NCBI RefSeq assembly: GCF_900089755.1
Contig: NZ_FLOC01000002.1
Coordinates: forward strand, 1 to 64,000
Reading direction: 5' to 3'
Source: Marinomonas aquimarina
GTDB taxonomy: Bacteria; Pseudomonadota; Gammaproteobacteria; Pseudomonadales; Marinomonadaceae
DNA: 64,000 nucleotides
A program made the translations under genes and the position numbers. The first letter of the stretch is position 1. Each line of letters opens with the position of its first letter. Below are positions 1 to 7,047 of the stretch, piece by piece. The notes under the pieces were generated by a model. It ran no database searches, had not been told where the DNA came from, and saw only the letters and a list, made by a program, of their open reading frames with translations.

Positions 1-117
1 TCAGGGATATGTAATTTGTTTTTGGAACAAAAGAAAGCGAGGCCTAATAGGCCCCGCATGGTAAAGCAATCAAAGACAAGATATCCGGTATCTCGTAATG
101 CTGTTTCGCTTAAGTGA
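1..117 (+). CDS. IS4-family transposase, C-terminal 38 residues (partial)
   Basis: The open frame runs from base 1 to a TGA at 115-117 and ends in RYPVSRNAVSLK, identical to the C-terminus of the complete transposase at 15859-17193. Over the visible part only one residue differs (Glu for Asp at codon 9). Catalytic residues are outside the window, so whether this copy is active cannot be judged. Confidence 0.92.
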   Translation, partial: SGICNLFLEQKKARPNRPRMVKQSKTRYPVSRNAVSLK

Positions 118-126
118 ACAGCATTA
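1..126 (+). mobile_element. IS4-family element, 3' end only (cut by window edge)
   Basis: These bases match the transposase-3' end of the complete element at 15850-17272 read on the minus strand, with three differences that I can count (positions 27, 96 and 108). The element ends at the A of 126, the same terminal base as the complete copy. The change at 108 lies in the subterminal inverted repeat. The rest of this copy lies left of the window. The differences suggest that the two copies did not arise by one very recent event. Confidence 0.93.
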
Positions 127-146
127 GGCCATAGGCCGCTTTTTTT
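127..146 (+). terminator. terminator half interrupted by the IS copy
   Basis: Directly after the IS end comes GGCCATAGGCC (127-137), itself a palindrome around ATA, then GC and a run of seven T. This is the right half of a rho-independent terminator whose stem would be GCGGCC/GGCCGC. The 11-mer is probably the target duplication, but the matching left copy is outside the window. It would have ended transcription entering from the left, and probably also the leftward genes at 170-1485 (A-rich on the other side). Confidence 0.6.
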
Positions 147-169
147 GTTTCAAAACAATCACCGGATGA

Positions 170-403
170 TTATTCTTCGTCGTCTTCAAACACTAATTCA
201 GTGATAATTTTAGTGCCACACTTGACGCACTCACCTTCAATCCAAGTACGATCACCCGCCTCAAACTCTTGCGGATTCTTCATACCCAAATCCATTTCCA
301 TACATTCGTTACACCAAGTCTGCTGTAAGAAGTCTTGCTGTTCTTCGACTGGGCGCGCAAAGAAGTCCTTTAGTACTGGCTTTACTTCGGCTGCATTGGT
401 CAT
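170..403 (-). CDS. small zinc-ribbon protein, unknown function
   Basis: A 77-residue acidic protein. I do not recognise a named family. It has two CxxC pairs, Cys-Asn-Glu-Cys near residue 31 and Cys-Val-Lys-Cys near residue 59, the spacing expected of a zinc ribbon, and it ends in an acidic tail (EDDEE). Its ATG overlaps the stop of the upstream DUF2066 gene as TGATG, so the two are probably translationally coupled and co-transcribed. No signal peptide or membrane segment is seen, so it should be cytoplasmic. Its natural terminator at 127-146 has been broken by an IS. The pairing with an exported DUF2066 protein says little about function. Confidence 0.8.
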   Translation of the reverse strand: MTNAAEVKPVLKDFFARPVEEQQDFLQQTWCNECMEMDLGMKNPQEFEAGDRTWIEGECVKCGTKIITELVFEDDEE

Positions 404-1485
404 CAGTTATTACCTTCACCTATATATTGATATTCAACAATGCTCGCAGGGACCGTATTCATGCCCGTTAAAGGCTTAGCCACTAACATACTGTTTAAAG
501 CGACACTGTTTCGAAATTTGTCAGCCGTACCATTAATTAGTACATTGAACTCGACTTGGCCGTCGACAATGTTGCGCAATTGAATCTGCTGGACAACACC
601 AATCGAAGCAAGATAGTTTTTCAACGTCGCCATGGCACGGTAACTTTGTACGCCGTCCACTTTAACAGACAGTGCGCTCTGACCAGACATTTTAGTCGAA
701 GCGTATCGATCAGACAAAATCGCAGAGAGTCGCATAAGCACCTGACGCAAGGCATCCGCCTGAGTCGCTCCTGAGCCAGACACCGTTCGTGACGACTGAC
801 CTGGCGACAACAGCATACTGTCGACCACAGTCCCCCCCTGAGAATCACGCACTCGAACCGCCAATACCGCATCGGTTTGATAGCGTTGACTGGCCTGTAA
901 AATATCGCCTTCAAAAAAGCCCCATAGGGCACTGCTATTTAAAGCATTACGATCCACATTGTCTAACAATGGCGCATACACCGGCAAACCGTACTGTTGG
1001 GCATCGTTAAACAGCGAAGACAACGCATTGGATGAATTGTTCGCCCCTAACATTTGCCTAGAACCAGAACCTTCTTCCACCATCCACACTAGGATACTGG
1101 GGCGATCTGCTCCCCAAACAGGTAAATTCTGCTCAAATAAGAAGCGATCCACCGACTCCTGGTAAAAGCTAACGCTCACCTCTTTGAGCGCCTCAACGCC
1201 CTCTGCCCCCGCTCTAACATCCGCCACATCTCGCACTGAGTGTTGCGCCACCCAACTGCCTGAGGCACGCTGAGCACTGTTTAGCACCGAGTTAGATAAC
1301 TGAGCCTCCTGTCCAGATACACGCACCAAGACATCCTTGATGGCTTGACTGAATGCTTGCTCTAATAAGCGTTGATCTCCAAGACTGGCCGGCACTTGCA
1401 CCACCGACGAATATAAGTTGGATACCGGCACTGCAAAACTAAATGAGGACAACAACAGTAGCCACATATAGAAAATACGCTTCAA
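403..1485 (-). CDS. DUF2066 family exported protein
   Basis: 360 residues. The N-terminus (Met-Lys-Arg, then a hydrophobic stretch ending near Phe-Ala-Val-Pro) is a Sec signal peptide, so the protein is periplasmic or envelope associated. The segment LLEQAFSQAIKDVLVRVSGQ near residues 41-60 is typical of the DUF2066 family. The gene is divergent from purM, an arrangement commonly seen in gammaproteobacteria. Function of the family is unknown to me. It is the first gene of a two-gene leftward unit with the zinc-ribbon gene, overlapping by one base. The ATG at 1485 is preceded by AAGGGG on the coding strand. Confidence 0.85.
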   Translation of the reverse strand: MKRIFYMWLLLLSSFSFAVPVSNLYSSVVQVPASLGDQRLLEQAFSQAIKDVLVRVSGQEAQLSNSVLNSAQRASGSWVAQHSVRDVADVRAGAEGVEALKEVSVSFYQESVDRFLFEQNLPVWGADRPSILVWMVEEGSGSRQMLGANNSSNALSSLFNDAQQYGLPVYAPLLDNVDRNALNSSALWGFFEGDILQASQRYQTDAVLAVRVRDSQGGTVVDSMLLSPGQSSRTVSGSGATQADALRQVLMRLSAILSDRYASTKMSGQSALSVKVDGVQSYRAMATLKNYLASIGVVQQIQLRNIVDGQVEFNVLINGTADKFRNSVALNSMLVAKPLTGMNTVPASIVEYQYIGEGNN

Positions 1486-1562
1486 AACAATCCCCTTACT
1501 TATCGTATTTGCTCTATTCTACTGTCTTCTATGCAAAGAACCATAGCCCTTATTTTCCACTG

Positions 1563-1571
1563 TGTTAAAAT
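1563..1571 (+). promoter_or_regulatory. possible extended -10 promoter for purM
   Basis: TGTTAAAAT at 1563-1571 is an extended -10 element (TGn plus TAAAAT) 34 bases before the purM ATG. No good -35 hexamer is seen 17 bases upstream, as is usual for extended -10 promoters. I did not find a convincing PurR operator in the divergent gap. Confidence 0.4.
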
Positions 1572-1605
1572 GCCGTTTTTCCCACACCATGATAAGGCTT
1601 AGGCA

Positions 1606-2661
1606 ATGACCGAATCGAAAAAAACCTCGATTAGTTACAAAGACGCAGGCGTAGACATTAACGCAGGCAACGAACTTGTTGAGCGCATTAAAGGCGTTAG
1701 TAAAAAAACACGCCGCCCTGAAGTACTCGGTGGACTTGGTGGCTTTGGCGCCCTAACTCGTCTACCACAGAAGTACAAAAACCCAGTTCTAGTATCAGGA
1801 ACTGACGGCGTGGGTACTAAATTGCGTTTGGCAATGGATCTAAACAAGCATGACACAATCGGTATCGATCTAGTGGCAATGTGTGTAAACGATCTAGTTG
1901 TTGCGGGTGCTGAGCCACTACTTTTCCTAGACTACTACGCAACCGGCAAACTGGACGTAGATGTTGCGGCTGACGTTGTAACCGGTATCGGTGAAGGCTG
2001 TCTACAATCTGGCTGTGCCCTAGTTGGCGGTGAAACGGCTGAAATGCCGGGTATGTACCACGATGGTGACTACGATCTAGCAGGCTTCTGTGTTGGCGTG
2101 GTTGAAGAAGATCAAATCATCGATGGCAGCCAAGTAGAATCTGGTAACACGCTTATTGCACTAGGCTCATCTGGCCCACACTCAAACGGCTACTCTTTGA
2201 TCCGTAAGATTCTAGAAGTTAGCGGCGCGAAGCTTGATGAAGAAGTCGACGGTGTTGCACTGAAAGATGCCCTACTAGCACCGACTAAAATTTACGTTAA
2301 ATCCATCCTTAAATTGATGGAATCAGTCAACGTAAAAGCATTGTCTCACATCACTGGTGGCGGCTTGCTAGAAAACATCCCACGTGTATTGCCAGAAGGC
2401 GCAGCAGCTTACATTGACGCTGCCAGCTGGACTCGCCCAGCTATCTTTGACTGGCTACAAGAGCAAGGCAACGTTGAGCAAGAAGAAATGTACCGCGTAC
2501 TGAACTGTGGTGTTGGTATGGTACTAGCGATTGACGCTGCTGACGTAGACAATGCACTTGCTATCCTAAAAGCGGAAGGTGAGAATGCTTGGGTGATCGG
2601 TGAAATTCGTGACAAAACAGGCAAAGAGGTTGTAATCTCTGACCTTGAGGCGTCTGCATGA
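1606..2661 (+). CDS. purM: phosphoribosylformylglycinamidine cyclo-ligase (AIR synthetase)
   Basis: 351 residues, the normal size for PurM. It closes the imidazole ring: FGAM plus ATP gives aminoimidazole ribonucleotide, step five of purine synthesis, in the cytoplasm. Family signatures are visible: [19 protein letters not shown] at the N-terminus, the [14 protein letters not shown] motif near residue 64, [23 protein letters not shown] in the middle and [14 protein letters not shown] in the C-terminal half. A TAAGG sequence lies about ten bases before the ATG. The stop overlaps purN by four bases (ATGA), so the two enzymes are co-translated, as in E. coli. Confidence 0.98.
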   Translation: MTESKKTSISYKDAGVDINAGNELVERIKGVSKKTRRPEVLGGLGGFGALTRLPQKYKNPVLVSGTDGVGTKLRLAMDLNKHDTIGIDLVAMCVNDLVVAGAEPLLFLDYYATGKLDVDVAADVVTGIGEGCLQSGCALVGGETAEMPGMYHDGDYDLAGFCVGVVEEDQIIDGSQVESGNTLIALGSSGPHSNGYSLIRKILEVSGAKLDEEVDGVALKDALLAPTKIYVKSILKLMESVNVKALSHITGGGLLENIPRVLPEGAAAYIDAASWTRPAIFDWLQEQGNVEQEEMYRVLNCGVGMVLAIDAADVDNALAILKAEGENAWVIGEIRDKTGKEVVISDLEASA

Positions 2662-3317
2662 GTTTTCCAGTCGTTGTTTTAATTTCAGGCAGCGGCAGCA
2701 ATTTGCAGGCTTTGATTGATCAAAGCCTGCAAGGTAATCTCGATATTGATATTAAAGCTGTGATCAGCAACAAAGCGTCTGCCTTCGGATTGGAGCGCGC
2801 GGCGAAAGCTGGTATCGCAAGTCATGCATTGGATCATAAGCAGTTTGAGAGTCGCGAAGCGTTCGATCATGCGCTTATGGAACTGATTGACCAGTATCAG
2901 CCTAAGCTGGTTGTACTTGCAGGCTTTATGCGTATTCTTACGGAAGACTTTACGCGTCACTACGAAGGCCGAATGCTTAACATTCACCCTTCACTGTTAC
3001 CAAAGTACAAAGGATTAAACACTCACCAGCGTGCGATTGACGCCGGTGAAGCGGAACATGGTGTGTCCGTTCATTTTGTTACTTCGGAACTGGATGCTGG
3101 CTCTGTGGTCTTACAAGCAAACACCGAAATATCGTCAGATGAAACTGCTGACTCGCTGGCTCAGAAAGTTCACGCGCTGGAGCACATCATTTATCCCCTA
3201 AGCGTTAAATGGTTCAGCTCCGGTCGATTAACTTTTCAACATGGTCAAGCCGTTCTAGACGGTGAGGCTTTACCCGAGTCAGGTGTGCGTTATACAACGG
3301 AATTAAACGAACACTAG
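2658..3317 (+). CDS. purN: phosphoribosylglycinamide formyltransferase
   Basis: 219 residues; E. coli PurN has 212. It moves a formyl group from 10-formyl-tetrahydrofolate to GAR, step three of purine synthesis. Seen: the [12 protein letters not shown] phosphate-binding loop at the N-terminus and the catalytic block [20 protein letters not shown] followed by [11 protein letters not shown], which holds the conserved Asn, His and Asp of the active site. The start ATG overlaps the purM stop. A ten-base gap separates it from the DUF3108 gene, so all three are probably one operon. Confidence 0.98.
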   Translation: MSFPVVVLISGSGSNLQALIDQSLQGNLDIDIKAVISNKASAFGLERAAKAGIASHALDHKQFESREAFDHALMELIDQYQPKLVVLAGFMRILTEDFTRHYEGRMLNIHPSLLPKYKGLNTHQRAIDAGEAEHGVSVHFVTSELDAGSVVLQANTEISSDETADSLAQKVHALEHIIYPLSVKWFSSGRLTFQHGQAVLDGEALPESGVRYTTELNEH

Positions 3318-3327
3318 GAAATTTAAG

Positions 3328-4125
3328 ATGGGTATTATCAAAAAGATTGTCGCCATTGCACTTATCTCACAGATAATACCCTCTTACACTGCTTTCGCTG
3401 CTCATGGCACCTCTACCATCCAACCCTATGCTTCTGATCAAAACGCCGCAGACCTGACCGCCAGTGACGCTCAAGAACACACTGCTGAGACTTTTTTTAC
3501 GCCCTATCGCGCCGTCTACAGCACAGTGTATAAAAAAGGCATTACTCTGAAAGTGGAAGGCAAGCAAACTCTAACGGCAACGGCTGAAGGAGACTATCGG
3601 TTTGATTTTGTGGTCGACACCCTACTTGCTAGCTTAAAAGAATCCAGTCAATTCTCACTTCAAGGGGATAGCCTGCGCCCTACCAGGTACCATTATTCCT
3701 CACGTATTATTGGCAAGCGCAAAGATGTCACTGTGACCTTCGATTGGGAGGCGATGACCGCCGTCAATCACGTTAAGGGCGGGCCATGGACAATGCCCAT
3801 TAATGACATCAGCCTGGACAGACTCACACTTCAGTTACAGCTACGACAAGACCTCAAAAGCCATAGAGAGCAGTTAAGCTATGACATTGCCGACGGCGGC
3901 CAACTCAAACGCTACAGTTTTGAAAAGCGCGATCACGAACTGATCAAAACCAAGCTCGGTCAGCTCGACACCATCAAGGTTGTGCGTACAGACAACCTAT
4001 CTGATAAGCGCCATCAATTCTTTTGGTTCGCTCCCGCATATGACTATTTGCTGGTTAAAATGGAGCATTTCGAGAAAGGCGAGTCCTATACTCTCAACCT
4101 TGATAAGATCGCCGAGCTACCTTAA
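3328..4125 (+). CDS. DUF3108 family exported protein
   Basis: 265 residues with a Sec signal peptide (hydrophobic from residue 6 to about 24, Ala-rich cleavage region). The body has the pattern of DUF3108: YRAVYSTVYKKGITLKVEGK near residue 60, SSQFSLQGDSLRPTRYHY, and FFWFAPAYDYLLVKMEH near the end. The family is commonly found downstream of purMN and is predicted to be a periplasmic beta-rich protein of unknown role. A Shine-Dalgarno AGGA lies upstream of the ATG. The stop codon sits in a small hairpin (arms 4113-4118 and 4125-4130). It converges on mobA with an 11-base gap. Confidence 0.85.
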   Translation: MGIIKKIVAIALISQIIPSYTAFAAHGTSTIQPYASDQNAADLTASDAQEHTAETFFTPYRAVYSTVYKKGITLKVEGKQTLTATAEGDYRFDFVVDTLLASLKESSQFSLQGDSLRPTRYHYSSRIIGKRKDVTVTFDWEAMTAVNHVKGGPWTMPINDISLDRLTLQLQLRQDLKSHREQLSYDIADGGQLKRYSFEKRDHELIKTKLGQLDTIKVVRTDNLSDKRHQFFWFAPAYDYLLVKMEHFEKGESYTLNLDKIAELP

Positions 4126-4136
4126 GCTCGACGTCA

Positions 4137-4718
4137 TTAGGGCGCAAGCTGGTCAAGGTAGTTTATATTTACCAGTTCCTCATCATGCTCCCAATACACC
4201 GCCTGTCTACCAATTTGCTTATAGAAACTCATCACGCCAAAATGCTCAGTTTGAGCTAAAAAGATAGGCAGTGACTGCTTTAATGCCGCTACGGGTAGCA
4301 CTGCATGCAGTGGTTGAGGTCCCGATTCTGTTTCAATAAAATGAATCAACTCGGGCGCTTGCTCAGCCGCTTGCAGCAAACATTTCAAAGCCTCGGCAGA
4401 AAAACGCGGCGTATCACAGGGCAGCAATAAAAGATGACTGGTAGTCAGTCGGTCTAATATCGCAAACAAGCCACCAAGTGGACCAATGCCCTGCCATGGA
4501 GCCACATCCGTCACCACCGTATTAGATAACGTTTGGTAAACGACGAGGCTACGATTGGCACTGATAAATTGCTGTTGTGACACAGGCTTGACCAGTGCCA
4601 TCATAATTTCAATTAAGGTACGCCCTGCATAGAGTTGTAAGCCTTTATCAACCCCTCCCATACGCTGCGCTTCACCACCGGCCAGCACTAATGCTGTCAC
4701 ATCAAACTTATCGCTCAT
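4137..4718 (-). CDS. mobA: molybdenum cofactor guanylyltransferase
   Basis: 193 residues. It links GMP from GTP to molybdopterin to make the guanine dinucleotide cofactor used by DMSO-reductase-type enzymes. The N-terminal nucleotide-binding signature is clear: LVLAGGEAQRMGGVDKGLQ at about residues 11-29 (consensus LAGGxxxRMGGxDKGL). The segment GPLGGLFAIL and the LLLPCDTPRF block (metal-binding Asp) follow as in the family. No other molybdenum cofactor genes are adjacent. It is separated from the upstream luxR-type gene by two tandem terminators, so it has its own promoter in 4719-4750. Confidence 0.93.
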   Translation of the reverse strand: MSDKFDVTALVLAGGEAQRMGGVDKGLQLYAGRTLIEIMMALVKPVSQQQFISANRSLVVYQTLSNTVVTDVAPWQGIGPLGGLFAILDRLTTSHLLLLPCDTPRFSAEALKCLLQAAEQAPELIHFIETESGPQPLHAVLPVAALKQSLPIFLAQTEHFGVMSFYKQIGRQAVYWEHDEELVNINYLDQLAP

Positions 4719-4750
4719 GAACTAATGTCGTTTCCCTATCAGTAACAAAA

Positions 4751-4776
4751 CCCTATGCTTCGCCGAGAGCATAGGG
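4751..4776 (-). terminator. terminator hairpin, second of a tandem pair
   Basis: Nine-base arms CCCTATGCT (4751-4759) and AGCATAGGG (4768-4776) around an 8-base loop. Read leftward the stem is followed by TTTTGTTA. It lies downstream of the hairpin at 4807-4846, giving a tandem stop between the LuxR-type gene and mobA. Confidence 0.65.
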
Positions 4777-4806
4777 CAACAGAAGCACTATGTTACCTCA
4801 TAAACT

Positions 4807-4846
4807 AAAAAAGCACCTACGGCACTCAAGCCGTAGATGCTTTTTT
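4807..4846 (-). terminator. rho-independent terminator after the LuxR-type gene
   Basis: A strong hairpin with CTACGGC/GCCGTAG at its core, extended by AAAAAAGCA and TGCTTTTTT. It has T runs in both directions, so it can work both ways, and lies 78 bases after the stop at 4924. Confidence 0.85.
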
Positions 4847-4923
4847 GTTACAGGCGTTAATTACATCAGCAACACTGAAAAGCGCCCCGACTTAAGGAGA
4901 TGTCGGCCGCATTGAAACAACCA

Positions 4924-5616
4924 TTAGTGAGATATGGATTGCGCTTCCTGATCTAAATGGCCACGTTGAACCAATAAAGCCAAGGAGATACGGTCTTTAA
5001 TATGCAACTTTTTGAAGATCGCCGTTAGATGGGCCTTGATAGTGCGCTCAGTGACATCTAAGTGACGCGCAATCTCTTTGTTTGAAACGCCCTTGGCAAC
5101 CCAATTGACCACATCAAGCTCTCGTTCTGACAGCAGCTCTGCACCTGTGAACGTCTGCGGCGCATCGGTCGCTGCGGACTGCTGGGAGGAGCTTTGAATC
5201 AACTGCTGAATCAGCTCCTTTCCACCCCAAATCTCACCAGAGTTGATCACAGATAACACAAGCCCCAGCTGCTCTTTAGCAATATAAGGCGAGCATTGCC
5301 CATTGACCCCCATTGAAAGCATGCGAATGGCGGCGGACTGACTACGAAGAAACGGGAAAGCAATGATCTTAAGATCAGGAAACTGCTCGCGTAGCTGAAC
5401 CACCTGCTCAACTTGACGCGAAAACTCATCGTTATCTAAGTAGACAAAGCAGTACTCAAAGGAGTCCTGTTCTAATTGTTCAACGGTTCCTTTGAAGTCA
5501 AAGCTCTGCGCCAAAAGTGTTCCTGATGGAGAAACTTTTTTCCAATGTTCGAAGACTGACCCATTTGCATTCCAGCACAATACTTTCAAGATCGGCTCCT
5601 TATAGTCTAACGACAC
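4924..5616 (-). CDS. LuxR/FixJ-type transcriptional regulator with atypical receiver domain
   Basis: 230 residues. The C-terminal helix-turn-helix is clear (LSERELDVVNWVAKG, then NKEIARHLDVTERTIKAHL, residues about 162-210). The N-terminal domain has receiver-like size and pattern, but the paired acidic residues expected after the first strand are missing (KVLCWNANGS), although an Asp (61) stands near the phospho-acceptor place. It may act without phosphorylation. Where VpsT-type regulators carry a W[FLM][TS]R c-di-GMP motif, this protein has Trp-Gly-Gly-Lys (130-133), which does not match. It lies 87 bases downstream of lapC on the same strand, suggesting a role in adhesion control. The target is unknown. 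Confidence 0.8.
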   Translation of the reverse strand: MSLDYKEPILKVLCWNANGSVFEHWKKVSPSGTLLAQSFDFKGTVEQLEQDSFEYCFVYLDNDEFSRQVEQVVQLREQFPDLKIIAFPFLRSQSAAIRMLSMGVNGQCSPYIAKEQLGLVLSVINSGEIWGGKELIQQLIQSSSQQSAATDAPQTFTGAELLSERELDVVNWVAKGVSNKEIARHLDVTERTIKAHLTAIFKKLHIKDRISLALLVQRGHLDQEAQSISH

Positions 5617-5703
5617 TCAATTGACCTTTGATTATATTAGTGAGACGTAATACCAGTTGTTAACTTTTGTAAAAAACGACTTCCCTAGATCAAGACTTTG
5701 TAA

Positions 5704-7047
5704 TTATCTCTCACGCAAGGCATTCTGACGTGCCTTAAAAATAGGCTTGAGTATATAGTCTAAAATGGTCTTTTTGCCGGTAATAATATCAACGGTCGAC
5801 TGCATACCTGGAATAATCGAGAGCGGTGAATCGACAGGCCCTAGATAGCTTTTCTCGGTACGGACCCTAACGACATAAAAGCTATTCCCTTCTTCATCTA
5901 GAATAGTATCCGCAGAGATATTTTCCACCTTAGCTTCCAAGCCGCCATAGATAGAAAAGTCATACGCGGTCAGTTTCACAACCGCAGGCAGCTCTGGCTT
6001 AATAAAGCCAATGTCCTCAGGACGAATTTTAGCCTCAATCAGTAAAGAATCTTCTACCGGCACGATTTCCATCAAGCTCATACCTGGCTTAATCACACCG
6101 CCGACCGTATTGATTTGCACCTGCTTGACGATGCCTTTTACGGGAGAGCGCACCAGAGTCCGGTCCACCTTATCTTCAAGAGACACACTGGCTTCTCTTA
6201 GCTGATCCAGCTGCGAGCGTACTTCCGTCAGCTGCTCCTGTGCTTCGGCACGAAACTTAGCCGTACTCTCCGCCAATTTGGTGCGCGCTTCCTCTAAAGC
6301 AGACTGTGCTCTTGGTAACGCTAACCGAGTGGCCTGCAAATCCCCTTGCAATTGGTTAACCTGACGTTCTAACTGCAGCAACTCCACACGTGATACAGCC
6401 CCTCGCTCAAAGGCGGGGCGTGTCAGCCGCAATTCTTCATTGGCTAATTCATAGCTGTCTTGGAAGTTACCCAACTTGGCACGCTGCTCAACGATTTCTT
6501 GTTGTCGTTGTGCGATCTGTTGTTCGAAAATGGCTTGGTTTGCCTGTAACGAGGTTAATCGATTGCGGTACAAGTCCATCTCACGGTTAATCACATCCGG
6601 GTAATCTTGTTGAATAAACTCCGCAAAAGACGGCTCTTTGCTATTCGCCTCGGCTTCTAAACGGGCTGCACGAGCCATCAAATTGGCACGCTCTACTTGC
6701 CTTTCACGTAACGAGGACACCGCCTCCGTGTTCTCGATGGTCATCAACAGGGCGCCTTGAGCAACCACTTGACCCACCTTGACGTTAATCTCCTTAACGA
6801 TACCCCCTTCCAAGTTTTGAATAACCTGAACTTGGCTTGAAGGAATGACTTTGCCCTGCCCCACCGTCACTTCATCCACGGCGGTATAATTGGCCCAAAC
6901 CAAAGCACAGATAAGGAAGGCGAATACTCCCCAAAGAATAATTCGACCTCCTTGTGGAGCCTTCAACATAATGGCAGCGTTACGGTCGGTGAGAAACTCC
7001 AAGTCTGCCTGATCAACTTTCTTGCGTTCGTTACTTCTAGACATCAT
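5704..7047 (-). CDS. lapC: type I secretion membrane fusion protein (LapC/HlyD family)
   Basis: 447 residues. It is the periplasmic adaptor of a type I secretion system, joining the inner-membrane ABC exporter to a TolC-like pore. One N-terminal membrane segment (IILWGVFAFLICALVWANY, about residues 36-54), a lipoyl/barrel half (VQVIQNLEGGIVKEINVKVG), a long coiled-coil hairpin (about residues 110-280, rich in Gln, Glu and Ala) and the closing VRSPVKGIVKQVQINTVGG half of the barrel are all visible. The LEGGIVKEI motif is typical of this family. Its ATG overlaps the lapB stop (TAATG), so the pair is translationally coupled. No TolC-type lapE gene follows. Confidence 0.92.
   Translation of the reverse strand: MMSRSNERKKVDQADLEFLTDRNAAIMLKAPQGGRIILWGVFAFLICALVWANYTAVDEVTVGQGKVIPSSQVQVIQNLEGGIVKEINVKVGQVVAQGALLMTIENTEAVSSLRERQVERANLMARAARLEAEANSKEPSFAEFIQQDYPDVINREMDLYRNRLTSLQANQAIFEQQIAQRQQEIVEQRAKLGNFQDSYELANEELRLTRPAFERGAVSRVELLQLERQVNQLQGDLQATRLALPRAQSALEEARTKLAESTAKFRAEAQEQLTEVRSQLDQLREASVSLEDKVDRTLVRSPVKGIVKQVQINTVGGVIKPGMSLMEIVPVEDSLLIEAKIRPEDIGFIKPELPAVVKLTAYDFSIYGGLEAKVENISADTILDEEGNSFYVVRVRTEKSYLGPVDSPLSIIPGMQSTVDIITGKKTILDYILKPIFKARQNALRER

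Noticed and set aside
126-132. Left target repeat of the partial IS copy as proof of insertion site
   Set aside because: Only one side is in the window, so the 11-base repeat is a proposal for this copy, not shown.
1520-1600. PurR operator before purM
   Set aside because: ATGCAAAGAACC has only a loose match to the PurR half-site and no good second half.
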